49,610 bases of DNA from NCBI GenBank assembly GCA_016215025.1, contig JACRMI010000094.1:1-49610 (forward strand), given 5' to 3'. Origin of the DNA: Chloroflexota bacterium (GTDB lineage: Bacteria > Chloroflexota > Anaerolineae > UBA4142). The translations under genes and the position numbers were made by a program. Every line of letters starts with the position of its first letter. Position 1 is the stretch's first letter. Below are positions 17,496 through 25,383 of this stretch, piece by piece. Under the pieces are notes generated by a model. The model was not told the origin of the DNA. It did no database searches and saw only the letters and a list, made by a program, of their open reading frames with translations.

Positions 17496-17516
17496 TTTGT
17501 TTGCGAAAGGAAAAGC

Positions 17517-18368
17517 ATGGCGGACAACAAGGAATTGGATTTGCTGTTTATCGGTCACTTTGCCAAGGACCGAAATGTGGTCGATGGGCATGGTAAGACT
17601 GAATCGGGCGGAGGCATTTATTTCGGCAGCGTCGTCGCGCGCCGAATGGGACTACGCGTCGGCGTTGTGACGCGCTTGCACGCAGACGATTTTCCGCTGC
17701 TCGACGAATTGAAGCGCGAAGGAATTCAGGTCTTTGCAACCGCCGCGCCTGAAACATCGGGGATTGAAAACACCTACAAATCGACCGACATGGAGCGGCG
17801 TATTTGCAAGCCACTCGGTTTTGCGGGCACGATTCAAATTGCTGAACTGCCGAACGTGTCGGCAAAGATTTACGTCATCGCATCGATCATTGCGGGCGAA
17901 GTGGATTTGCCGTTGCTCAAGGTGCTGGCGTCGCGTGGTCCCGTCGCGCTCGACATCCAAGGTTTTGTGCGCGTCCGCGAAGGCAACGATTTGGTGTTTC
18001 GTCCGTGGGCGCAGATGGCAGAAGGTCTCAAATACGTCACCTATCTCAAAGTGGATCGCGCGGAAGCTGAACATCTCACCGGCGAAACGGATTTGACGAC
18101 TGCGGCACGTCGGTTGCGCGAGTACGGTCCACGCGAAATTGTTCTCACCCAATCGTCAGGTGTCACAGTTTTCGCCGATGGAAAAATGTACCAAGCGCCA
18201 TTCACGCCGCGTTCGTTGGCAGGGCGGACAGGGCGCGGTGACACTTGCTTTTCGTCGTACTTGAGCAAACGATTAACATCGTCGCCAGAAGAGGCGTGTC
18301 GTTTTGCGGGTGCGGTCACAACAGCGAAGCAAGAAAAGCCGGGACCCTGGGATGGCACATTGCCGTAG
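17517..18368 (+). CDS. PfkB-family carbohydrate kinase 1
   Basis: A 283-residue ribokinase-fold kinase. It opens with DLLFIGHFAKDRNVV and has the anion-hole/catalytic motif GRTGRGDTC at 236-244 with Asp242 as base. The usual DTTGAGD form is altered to RTGRGD. Start: ATG at 17517 after AAAGGA; longer readings run through the promoter. The next gene is a clear paralog with the same altered motif, so a duplication is likely. They sit between the uronate operon and the inositol genes. A polyol or inositol kinase role is possible, but the substrate is not readable. Confidence 0.82.
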   Translation: MADNKELDLLFIGHFAKDRNVVDGHGKTESGGGIYFGSVVARRMGLRVGVVTRLHADDFPLLDELKREGIQVFATAAPETSGIENTYKSTDMERRICKPLGFAGTIQIAELPNVSAKIYVIASIIAGEVDLPLLKVLASRGPVALDIQGFVRVREGNDLVFRPWAQMAEGLKYVTYLKVDRAEAEHLTGETDLTTAARRLREYGPREIVLTQSSGVTVFADGKMYQAPFTPRSLAGRTGRGDTCFSSYLSKRLTSSPEEACRFAGAVTTAKQEKPGPWDGTLP

Positions 18369-18388
18369 GGCAATTGGCCAATTTGCCC
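18368..18388. repeat. GGGCAATTGGCCAATTTGCCC palindrome
   Basis: Copy of the GGGCAAATT family between the two PfkB kinase genes, beginning on the last base of the stop codon. Confidence 0.75.
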
Positions 18389-18403
18389 AACAAGGTGAAC
18401 AAT

Positions 18404-19279
18404 ATGTTTGACATTGCGTACATTGGTCATTACACCAAAGACACCATCGTTTATCCGCACGAATCCAAAGTGGTTGATGGCGGCGCGTTCTTTTACGGCT
18501 TGAATGTTGTCGCGCGCATGGGACTCAAAGGTGCAGTCGTTACCAACCTAGCGCGTCAAGATTGGCACGTCGTAAAAGAATTGGAGCGATTGGGTGTTCA
18601 CGTTCTCGCACGCGAGTCCAAATCTTCGACGTGTCTCCGCCTCATCTATCCAACTTCCAATCTCGACGAGCGCACGATTGAGCTGACAAGCCAAGCCGAT
18701 CCGTTTAGTGTCGAGCAAATCCAAAACGTCGAGGCGCGCGCATTCATCGTCGGTGCATCCGTGCGCGGCGAAGTTCCGACCGAAGTGGTAGAGGCAATCG
18801 CGGCGAAAGCTTCCATCGTTGCGTTAGACGTTCAGGGATTTTTGCGCATCGTGCAAAATGGAGTTTTGATTTCGGATGGTTGGCAAGACCGCGCGCCGAT
18901 TCTCAAGCATGTGACGATTCTTAAAACGGATGCGGTCGAAGCCAAGTTGCTCACGGGCGAAGATGATCGGCGTGTTGCGGCGAAGAAACTGGCTGCGTAC
19001 GGACCGCGCGAAGTTTTGTTGACGCATAGCGGCGGCGTGCTCGTTTATCACGATGGTGGATTTGACGAAGCGCCGCTCGTGCCAAAAGAGGTTCGCGGTC
19101 GCAGCGGTCGCGGCGATACATGCACAGCGTCGTACGTTTCGCGCCGTCTGACGGCACCGCCGAGTGATGCTGTGGTATGGGCAGCCGCTATCACCAGTTT
19201 AAAATTGGAAACAGAAGGACCATTCCGCCGTGAGGTGAGCGAAGCGCAAGCAGTGTACGAAAAATTGAAGCGCACGTAA
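18404..19279 (+). CDS. PfkB-family carbohydrate kinase 2
   Basis: A 291-residue paralog of the preceding kinase. N-terminal DIAYIGHYTKDTIV parallels DLLFIGHFAKDRNV. The catalytic motif is GRSGRGDTC at 232-240 with Asp238. Both share an internal LDVQGFLR/LDIQGFVR segment and AYGPREVLLT/EYGPREIVLT. Start: ATG at 18404 after AAGGTG; an upstream reading overlaps gene 1 and is rejected. A strong terminator lies directly after the stop. Substrate unknown; two related kinases in tandem may form a heterodimer or handle two related substrates. Confidence 0.82.
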   Translation: MFDIAYIGHYTKDTIVYPHESKVVDGGAFFYGLNVVARMGLKGAVVTNLARQDWHVVKELERLGVHVLARESKSSTCLRLIYPTSNLDERTIELTSQADPFSVEQIQNVEARAFIVGASVRGEVPTEVVEAIAAKASIVALDVQGFLRIVQNGVLISDGWQDRAPILKHVTILKTDAVEAKLLTGEDDRRVAAKKLAAYGPREVLLTHSGGVLVYHDGGFDEAPLVPKEVRGRSGRGDTCTASYVSRRLTAPPSDAVVWAAAITSLKLETEGPFRREVSEAQAVYEKLKRT

Positions 19280-19319
19280 AAAAGTGCGACGCACCTCCGG
19301 AGGTGCGTCGCACTTTTTT
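19278..19319. terminator. strong bidirectional intrinsic terminator
   Basis: A perfect 15-bp stem (19284-19313, GTGCGACGCACCTCC and complement, no loop) flanked by six As and six Ts, starting at the stop codon of kinase 2. It cleanly separates the kinase pair from the LacI gene. Confidence 0.93.
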
Positions 19320-19327
19320 ACGCAGTT

Positions 19328-19356
19328 TTGACATTGCTTTCGATTTTTGTTATACT
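19328..19356 (+). promoter_or_regulatory. sigma70 promoter TTGACA-N17-TATACT
   Basis: A consensus -35 TTGACA (19328-19333), 17-base spacer and -10 TATACT (19351-19356), just after the terminator and upstream of the LacI regulator. The operator follows four bases downstream of the -10 box. Confidence 0.9.
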
Positions 19357-19360
19357 GCGT

Positions 19361-19376
19361 ATGCACACGTGTGCAT
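19361..19376. promoter_or_regulatory. LacI-type operator ATGCACACGTGTGCAT
   Basis: A perfect 16-bp palindrome located at about +1 to +16 of the promoter above, with the central CG expected of LacI-family sites. It implies autorepression of the regulator gene 15 bases downstream. A 14/16 match lies at 31544 upstream of iolI. Confidence 0.85.
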
Positions 19377-19391
19377 TAGGGGAAAATGACC

Positions 19392-20390
19392 ATGAAAGTA
19401 TCCATCAAAGATATTGCTCACGTCGCGGGCGTTTCCCACTCGACGGTCTCGCGCGCGCTCGCCGACAATCCGCTCATCGCCGAACCGACTCGCCAGCGCA
19501 TCCGGCGCATTGCGCAAAAGATGGGCTATTCGCCGAACGCTATCGCGCGCGGACTCGTTACGCGTCGCACTCACGCCATCGGCGTGATCGTCACATCGAT
19601 TGAAGACCCATTTGTTGCCAAAGTGGTGCGCGGCATCGAAGAGACCGCTGGCAACAGTCACTATCGGGTTTTCCTCGGCACGTCGCACAACAACCCCGCG
19701 CGCGAAGTGAATCTCGTCAAAGCGATGCGCGAATGGCGGGTCGATGGTGTCATCATTGCGTCGTCGCGCGTGGGTTCGCTCTATAAACCGATGCTCAAAG
19801 AGATCGGCGTGCCGATTGTTGTCATCAACAACGAGCACGCCGGTTCGTTTATTCACTCGGTCGCAGTCGATGACGTGCAGGGGGCAGAGCTAGCGACGTG
19901 GTATCTGATCGAACAAGGTCATCGTGTCATCGGTCATTTGCAGGGACCCTCCGATCGTATCTCCAATGAAAATCGCTTGACGGGTTATCGACGCGCATTA
20001 GCCAAAGCCAAAATCAAATTCGATGTGTCGTTGGTCGTGCAGGTCACCGGTCGCGCCGAAGGCAGCGAGGCCGTCACTCAGCTTTTGTCACATGATCCAG
20101 TCCCGACTGCAATTTTTTGTTACAACGATATGAGCGCCATTGGCGCATTGCGCGCGCTCAAACGTTGCAAGGTGCGTGTGCCTGAGGATGTATCGCTCGT
20201 CGGATTCGACGATATTCCATTTGCGCAATACGTCGATCCGCCGCTCACGACCATTCGCCAGCCGATGTTTGAACTGGGTCAGCGTGCAGCCGATATGGCG
20301 CTCAAGTTGATAAATGATGAAAAAGCCAAAGTGCCGAATGTCGTGATTCAAGGTGAATTGATTGTGCGTGAATCGACAATAAAAAAATAG
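19392..20390 (+). CDS. LacI-family transcriptional regulator (candidate inositol-cluster repressor)
   Basis: A 332-residue LacI/GalR regulator. The helix-turn-helix IKDIAHVAGVSHSTVSRALADNP is at the N-terminus, with a hinge LVTRRTHAIGVIVTS and a periplasmic-binding-like effector domain ending in PPLTTIRQPMFELGQRA. Start: ATG at 19392, nine bases after AGGGG; an ATG six bases earlier is too close. It sits behind its own promoter and operator and upstream of the zinc dehydrogenase, iolG and iolM. The second operator upstream of iolI suggests it controls both blocks. The inducer is probably inositol or an intermediate (inference). Confidence 0.9.
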   Translation: MKVSIKDIAHVAGVSHSTVSRALADNPLIAEPTRQRIRRIAQKMGYSPNAIARGLVTRRTHAIGVIVTSIEDPFVAKVVRGIEETAGNSHYRVFLGTSHNNPAREVNLVKAMREWRVDGVIIASSRVGSLYKPMLKEIGVPIVVINNEHAGSFIHSVAVDDVQGAELATWYLIEQGHRVIGHLQGPSDRISNENRLTGYRRALAKAKIKFDVSLVVQVTGRAEGSEAVTQLLSHDPVPTAIFCYNDMSAIGALRALKRCKVRVPEDVSLVGFDDIPFAQYVDPPLTTIRQPMFELGQRAADMALKLINDEKAKVPNVVIQGELIVRESTIKK

Positions 20391-20431
20391 GACAAGTCAC
20401 GCTACGCGACTTGACCAACAAGGAGAAGAAC

Positions 20432-21475
20432 ATGGAGAAGATGCAGGCATTTTTGATTGAGGACGTGGGCAAACTCGTCCACAAAGAGCTGCCCATTCCT
20501 CAGGTGAAAGACCCCGACGACGTTTTGCTCAAGGTCAAAGCTGTTGGCATTTGCGGCTCCGACGTCAAAATTCTCGAAGGCAAGCACCACTTTAAACCGA
20601 ACACGGTGCTCGGTCATGAATTCTGCGGCGAAGTGGTCGACATCGGTACGCACGTTCATCACGTCAAGATCGGAGACCGGGTGGCGATCGACAACAACAT
20701 TCGCTGTGGCTTTTGCTCGTTCTGCCGTATGGGTCTCAGCAGCCAATGCGTCGAGATCAAGACGAGCGCGCTCGGCGTTATGCGCGATGGCGGTTACGCG
20801 GAATATTGTCTCGTTCCCGAAAAGCAATGCTTTATATTGCCACCCGAAATCGACGATGTGGCCGGCACCCAGGTCGAAACGCTGGCGACGGTCGTCAATG
20901 GCATGAACACGCTGCTCATGTTGCCGTACGATTACGTGATGGTCCTGGGTTTTGGTCCCATCGGTTATTTGTTCGCGCAGTTTGCCAAGAACATTGCCGC
21001 CAAAGTCGCCGTGACAGAAATCGATCCGTTCCGCATCAGCGTGGCGAAGGAATGCGGCTTGACGGTTTGGAATCCAAACGAAGTCGATGTTGCCGAAAAA
21101 ATCACCGAGTTCACCTACGGACGCAAAGCCGACATCGTGGTGGAAGCGACCGGCAACGCGTTGGAAACCGCGCTCAAGTGTGTCACCCCTGGCGGCAAGG
21201 TGTTGCCGTTCGGAATGGATTCGAGCATCAAGACGACCGTGGTTCCGAACGAGATTACGCGCTGGGCGACCAAAATCCTGGGATTGTATCTCGGACAGAA
21301 CACGATGGTTCCGTCGATTCGCATTTTCCAAGAGAATCGTTTGAACATGAAACCATTCTATACCAAAATCATTTCGCTCTCTGAAGCACCCTCGGCATTC
21401 GAGTGTCTCGGTCTCGATTTGAAGACCATGTCGCACAAGCCCAAGAGAGCGATGAAGATTGTGATGAAGGTCTGA
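20432..21475 (+). CDS. zinc-dependent alcohol/polyol dehydrogenase
   Basis: A 347-residue medium-chain dehydrogenase. The catalytic zinc site is visible as GICGSDV (Cys) and LGHEFCGEV (His-Glu). A structural zinc site appears as CGFCSFCRMGLSSQC and the nucleotide fold as VMVLGFGPIGYL. It resembles sorbitol/threonine dehydrogenases. Start: ATG at 20432 after AAGGAG. It lies between lacI and iolG, so it may oxidise a polyol or keto-acid linked to inositol breakdown, for example in the tagaturonate/gluconate interconversions. This is not provable by sequence. Confidence 0.87.
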   Translation: MEKMQAFLIEDVGKLVHKELPIPQVKDPDDVLLKVKAVGICGSDVKILEGKHHFKPNTVLGHEFCGEVVDIGTHVHHVKIGDRVAIDNNIRCGFCSFCRMGLSSQCVEIKTSALGVMRDGGYAEYCLVPEKQCFILPPEIDDVAGTQVETLATVVNGMNTLLMLPYDYVMVLGFGPIGYLFAQFAKNIAAKVAVTEIDPFRISVAKECGLTVWNPNEVDVAEKITEFTYGRKADIVVEATGNALETALKCVTPGGKVLPFGMDSSIKTTVVPNEITRWATKILGLYLGQNTMVPSIRIFQENRLNMKPFYTKIISLSEAPSAFECLGLDLKTMSHKPKRAMKIVMKV

Positions 21476-21545
21476 TGCGTGATACGTGATGCGTGAGTCA
21501 TCCTGAGCTTAGTCGAAGGGTTGCGCATCACGCTTTCACATGAGG
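21476..21545. repeat. GTGATGCGTGA-type spacer palindrome
   Basis: The spacer before iolG holds GCGTGATACGTGATGCGTGA and a complementary GCGCATCACGCTTTCACA, with CATCCTGAGCTTAGTCGAAGG between. It is related to the arms at 14567. Confidence 0.65.
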
Positions 21546-21550
21546 TAGCC

Positions 21551-22564
21551 ATGTTGAGAAGAGTCAACATTGCCGTGATCGGAACGGGGCGCATGGGTAG
21601 CGTCCACACGCGCAATTTGGTGCGGTCGATTCCCGAAGCGAAAGTGGTTGCCGTGTGCGATATTCGGCTTGAAGTGGCGCAAGCTGTCGCCGATGAGCTG
21701 GGCATCCAGAGCGTCGTCAAAGATTATCATGATCTTCTCTCCGACAAAAACATCGAAGCGATTTTGATTGCGACGACGACGAACACGCACGCATTCATCA
21801 TGCAGGATGTCGCGCTTGCAGGCAAGCACATCTTTTGCGAAAAACCGCTTGCGCTCGACTTGGCGACGATTGACGATGCGCTCGCAGTGGTCGAACGCGC
21901 CGGTGTGAAATTGCAAGTCGGATTCAATCGCCGTTTCGATAAAAGCTTTAGACGCGTGCATGACCTGGTCGCTTCGGGCGACATTGGACAACCGTGCATT
22001 CTGCGCATTACGAGCCGCGACCCCGAACCGCCGCCGATGGATTATGTGCGCGCATCGGGCGGCATCTATCTCGACATGACGATTCACGATTTCGATATGG
22101 CGCGTTTTCAGCTTGGCGAGATCGAAGAAGTGTACGCAACTGGCAATGTGTTGGTTGCGCCAGAAATCGGCAAGGCGGGGGATGTCGATACGACCGTCGT
22201 GACGCTCAAGTTTGCGAACGGCGCGATAGGTGTGATCGACAATAGTCGTCGAGCGGTGTACGGCTATGACCAACGCCTCGAAGTCTTTTGTTCGAATGGC
22301 GTTGCGATGGCGGACAATGAAACGCAGGACACGGTGGTTAAGGCAGGAAAAGACGGTTATCACACTGCTCCGCTGCCGCACTTTTTCATGAATCGCTATG
22401 CGCCATGTTACATCGACGAAGTGCGCGAGTTTATCGCGTGCGTGCGCGATGACAAGCCCACGCCGACGAATGGCAAAGATGGGCGCATGGCAGTTGTGTT
22501 AGGTTATGCAGCACTGAAAGCGTGTCGAGAAAATCGACCGGTCAAGTTAAGCGAAATTGGATAA
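21551..22564 (+). CDS. iolG: myo-inositol 2-dehydrogenase (Gfo/Idh/MocA family)
   Basis: A 337-residue Gfo/Idh/MocA oxidoreductase. The Rossmann loop is GTGRMGSVHTRN near residues 11-22. Catalytic residues fall as Lys98 in CEKPLALD and Asp175 plus His179 in GGIYLDMTIHDFD, the same order as in characterised IolG. It oxidises myo-inositol to scyllo-inosose with NAD. Start: ATG at 21551 after TGAGG; a longer reading starts inside the spacer repeat. The neighbour iolM, and iolN and iolO further on, support inositol over other Gfo/Idh substrates. Confidence 0.88.
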   Translation: MLRRVNIAVIGTGRMGSVHTRNLVRSIPEAKVVAVCDIRLEVAQAVADELGIQSVVKDYHDLLSDKNIEAILIATTTNTHAFIMQDVALAGKHIFCEKPLALDLATIDDALAVVERAGVKLQVGFNRRFDKSFRRVHDLVASGDIGQPCILRITSRDPEPPPMDYVRASGGIYLDMTIHDFDMARFQLGEIEEVYATGNVLVAPEIGKAGDVDTTVVTLKFANGAIGVIDNSRRAVYGYDQRLEVFCSNGVAMADNETQDTVVKAGKDGYHTAPLPHFFMNRYAPCYIDEVREFIACVRDDKPTPTNGKDGRMAVVLGYAALKACRENRPVKLSEIG

Positions 22565-22573
22565 ATCATAATA

Positions 22574-22642
22574 TGTCACTCTGAGCGAAGCGAAGAGTCT
22601 TGCAACTCCGATTAGAGATGCTTCGCTCCGCTCAGCATGACA
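22574..22642. repeat. TGTCACTCTGAG...CTCAGCATGACA element, copy 2
   Basis: A shorter copy of the element at 2555, with TCTGAGCGAAGCGAAGAG facing CTTCGCTCCGCTCAGCATGACA. It fills the iolG-iolM spacer. Confidence 0.85.
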
Positions 22643-22656
22643 ATAGGGAGAATACT

Positions 22657-23853
22657 ATGAGCGGAAAAATGGCGGGCGTGACTCTGGTTGCCGATTGGAG
22701 TCCCAAGCCCGAATTCAAACTTGGCGCAAAAGATATCGAAGGACGCCAAACCTATCTCGGCAGCCAGGTCTGGCGCAATCCCAAATTGGAAATTCGCGAG
22801 TACGATATTCCCACGCCGGGACCCGAAGAAGTTTTGCTCGAAGTCAAGGCATGTGGAATCTGTGGTTCCGATGTTCACATGGCGCAGATGGACAAGGACG
22901 GCTATATTTTCTATCCCGGTCTGACCGGTTTCCCCAGCATTCTCGGTCATGAATTTTCGGGTGTCGTCGTCGATGCAGGCAAGAAAGCATACGACAAACG
23001 CACGAACAAACCGTTCAGGGGCGGCGAGCGTGTGACATCGGAAGAAATGTTGTGGTGTGGCAGTTGCCGTCCGTGTGCTGATGGTCAACCGAATCACTGC
23101 GAACGCCTCGACGAAGTGGGCTTTAACGTCAATGGCGCGTACGCCAAATATCTCGTCTTGCCCGCGCGCACGATTTGGAGTCTCGAATCGTTGGCGCAGC
23201 GCTACAAAGGCGATGACATTTTCCTCGCCGGCAGCCTGGTCGAACCGACCTGCGTTGCGTACAACGCCGTGATCGAACGCGGCGGCGGTATTCGTCCCGG
23301 CGATCGCGTCGTGATTCTCGGCGGTGGTCCCGTCGGCATGGCAGCGTGCGCGATTCTCAAACGCGCGGGCGCATCGAAAGTGATTATCTCCGAACCCGCC
23401 ATCGAACGGCGCAATCTGGCGTTGCAGATGGGCGCAGATTACGCCATCGATCCGACGAAAGAAGATTTCGCGGATCGCGTCTTGGAAATCACGGAAGGTA
23501 TGGGCGCGGACTTGTTCATGGAAGCGACCGGCTTGCCGACGGTTGTTTATCCTGGGATCGAACGCGTCATCTGGGAAGGTCGAACGTTGAACAGCCGCGT
23601 CGTCGTGACGGCGCGTGCCGAAGCCAAGATGCCGGTGACCGGCGAAGTGTTGCAAGTTCGGCGCGCGAGCATCATCGGCGCGCAAGGGCATTCGGGACAT
23701 GGCAATTTCCCGCGCGTGATCGATTGCATGGCAGACGGCATGGACATGACACGCATCAGCACAAAAAAAGTGACGCTCGAACAATTGCCGCAAAGCATTG
23801 TCGCTTTGCAGACAGACAAAACGGATTGCAAGGTCACGTATCTAGCCAAGTAG
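22657..23853 (+). CDS. iolM: scyllo-inosose 3-dehydrogenase (zinc-dependent, IolM type)
   Basis: A 398-residue medium-chain zinc dehydrogenase with the long N-terminal extension and motifs of Thermotoga IolM: DIEGRQTYLGSQVWR, CGICGSDVHMAQ, YPGLTGFPSILGHEFSG, EEMLWCGSCRPCADG and, near the end, GAQGHSGHGNFPRVI. It oxidises scyllo-inosose to a diketo-inositol, the second step of the Thermotoga inositol pathway. Start: ATG at 22657 after AGGGAG; an upstream reading comes from the repeat. The structural-zinc loop retains Cys residues (CGSCRPC). The family match is recalled, not searched. Confidence 0.87.
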   Translation: MSGKMAGVTLVADWSPKPEFKLGAKDIEGRQTYLGSQVWRNPKLEIREYDIPTPGPEEVLLEVKACGICGSDVHMAQMDKDGYIFYPGLTGFPSILGHEFSGVVVDAGKKAYDKRTNKPFRGGERVTSEEMLWCGSCRPCADGQPNHCERLDEVGFNVNGAYAKYLVLPARTIWSLESLAQRYKGDDIFLAGSLVEPTCVAYNAVIERGGGIRPGDRVVILGGGPVGMAACAILKRAGASKVIISEPAIERRNLALQMGADYAIDPTKEDFADRVLEITEGMGADLFMEATGLPTVVYPGIERVIWEGRTLNSRVVVTARAEAKMPVTGEVLQVRRASIIGAQGHSGHGNFPRVIDCMADGMDMTRISTKKVTLEQLPQSIVALQTDKTDCKVTYLAK

Positions 23854-23886
23854 TTCAGTGAACAGTGAACAGTTAACAGTCAATAC

Positions 23887-24053
23887 GGTTGGTGCAAAGT
23901 CCCTTGACAGGCGATTGAAATCGCGGCAACGACTGCACGAAGCCTGCCGCGGCTTGGAACAAGCCGACGCAGGCTGGACACCAGTCCGCGTAGGCGAACT
24001 TCGTGATCTGGTTGCTGCGACTTGAGTCGCCCGTTCTGACTTTGCAACAGCCC
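23887..24053. repeat. GGTTGGTGCAAAGTC-bounded inverted-repeat element
   Basis: Ends GGTTGGTGCAAAGTC and GACTTTGCAACAGCCC are inverted copies. Inside are nested complementary blocks GCGATTGAAATCGCGGCAAC versus GTTGCTGCGACTTGAGTCGC, and ACGAAGCCTGC...GCAGGC...GAACTTCGTG. The whole 167 bases could fold into one cruciform. It is non-coding and resembles a MITE-like or structured RNA repeat. Confidence 0.75.
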
Positions 24054-24073
24054 TGTAACAGTCAACAGTGCAG

Positions 24074-24102
24074 TAGGCAGAATGGTTCGATTGGTGTATA
24101 CT
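24074..24102 (+). promoter_or_regulatory. possible promoter TAGGCA-N17-TATACT
   Basis: TATACT at 24097-24102 is good, while the -35 (TAGGCA) matches only four of six. It lies 144 bases before the first binding-protein gene. Weak support. Confidence 0.4.
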
Positions 24103-24245
24103 TTTCTTACTGTTTACTGCTCATTGTTCACTGTTGACTGAACAAGAGGGGGTGATCGCGGCGCGCGCGACTCGCCATCGAACTGTCCATATTGTTGCTG
24201 TCGCCATCAGGTGACAGAGCCGATTTTTCAAGGAGGAGAAAGACG

Positions 24246-25310
24246 ATGGACAACAAATGGTCCCCAACATTGAACCGACGTGAATTTTTGAAATTGCTCG
24301 GCGTGGGCGTCGGACTCACGGCGACAGGCGGACTGCTTCAAGCGTGCGCCCCCAGCGCACCAACAGCGTCCGGCACACTTTCGATTTACTCCGCTCTCAA
24401 CGAATCCACCAACAATCAACTTTTCGCCGCATTCAAAACGGCGAATCCTGGTATCGAAGTTCAGGTACTTCCACTTGCCGCCGCGGGCGAATTGCAAACG
24501 CGTATTCAAACCGAAAAAGCATCGCCCAAAGGCGACATTTTTGTTGGCGGCGACCGCGCGTTCCACGATGGGCTGGGCAAACAGGGCTTGCTTGAAAAAT
24601 ATGTTTCGCCTAATGCCGGTGCTGTCGATGCGAACTACAAAGACGCGGCGGGTTTCTGGGCTGGGTGGTACCTCGGCATCTTTAGCTTTTTGTATAACAC
24701 CGACCGCTTTGGCAAAGAAATGGGTGGGCTAAAGAAACCGACGACCTGGGATGATTTGCTCGATCCGGCGTGGAAACAAAAACTCATCATGCCCGATCCA
24801 GTGAAAACCGGCGGCGGATTTATTTTTCTTGCGACGCAAATCTTCCGCTTTGGGCGGGATGAAGCCAAGGCGATGGATTTCATGAAAAAGTTGCACGGCA
24901 ACCTGGCGCAGTATACCGGCAGTGCGCCCCAGGCGATTCAGCTTGTCGCGCAAGGGCAATTCGTCGGTGCAATGAATTGGGCGCACGATATCCTCACCGA
25001 AAAAGGCAAGGGCTCACCCATCGACTTGATCGTACCGCAGGACACGGGGTTTGAAGTCGGCGCGGTCAGCATCATCAAAGGCGGACCCAATACCAATGCG
25101 GCAAAATCATTTGTCAATTGGATCCTCACCAAAGATGCCGGCGCGCTCAACGTCAAGTTGTCAAATCGAGTCGCCGTGCTGAAAGATGTGGCTCCCGCAC
25201 CCGGCGCACCAACGCTCGATTCAGTCAAGCTTGTAAATTATGATTGGCAATGGGCAGCCGATAACAAAGAGCGCTTGCTGAAGGCATGGCAGGCGGCGGT
25301 TGGAATATAA
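24246..25310 (+). CDS. ABC transporter substrate-binding lipoprotein (FbpA/AfuA-like), Tat-type
   Basis: A 354-residue extracellular solute-binding protein. The N-terminus has a twin-arginine-like signal (LNRREFLKLLGVG) and a lipobox LLQAC at about residue 32, so it should be folded, exported and anchored to the membrane. The body (LSIYSALNESTNNQLF, then GWYLGIFSFLYNTDRF, then NWAHDILTEKGKG) matches the ferric/sugar-phosphate (FbpA/AfuA) class rather than the large sugar-binding MalE type. RBS AGGAGGAG. A matching permease follows; the ATPase at 30386 probably completes it. In this regulon it may bring in inositol or an inositol phosphate (inference). Confidence 0.87.
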   Translation: MDNKWSPTLNRREFLKLLGVGVGLTATGGLLQACAPSAPTASGTLSIYSALNESTNNQLFAAFKTANPGIEVQVLPLAAAGELQTRIQTEKASPKGDIFVGGDRAFHDGLGKQGLLEKYVSPNAGAVDANYKDAAGFWAGWYLGIFSFLYNTDRFGKEMGGLKKPTTWDDLLDPAWKQKLIMPDPVKTGGGFIFLATQIFRFGRDEAKAMDFMKKLHGNLAQYTGSAPQAIQLVAQGQFVGAMNWAHDILTEKGKGSPIDLIVPQDTGFEVGAVSIIKGGPNTNAAKSFVNWILTKDAGALNVKLSNRVAVLKDVAPAPGAPTLDSVKLVNYDWQWAADNKERLLKAWQAAVGI

Positions 25311-25383
25311 AAAGAATGTGACGTGGGACATGTGGCGGGTGACGGTTTGTTACTCGCCACTGGTCACTCGCCACTCGACACTT

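Larger units (their letters stand above)
23854..24245. other. 392-base non-coding spacer, repeat-rich
   Basis: No gene was found. It opens with CAGTGAACAGTGAACAGTTAACAG and closes with the complementary CTGTTTACTGCTCATTGTTCACTG around 24110-24140. Between these lies a larger inverted-repeat element (23887-24053), followed by a possible promoter. It separates iolM from the first transporter operon. Confidence 0.8.

Noticed and set aside
17418..17516. Longer N-terminus for PfkB kinase 1
   Set aside because: It would run through the TATAAT box and the leader hairpin. The ATG at 17517 has a proper RBS.
23887..24053. The nested inverted repeat as a riboswitch
   Set aside because: No known aptamer core was recognised and symmetrical nested arms fit a repeat element better.
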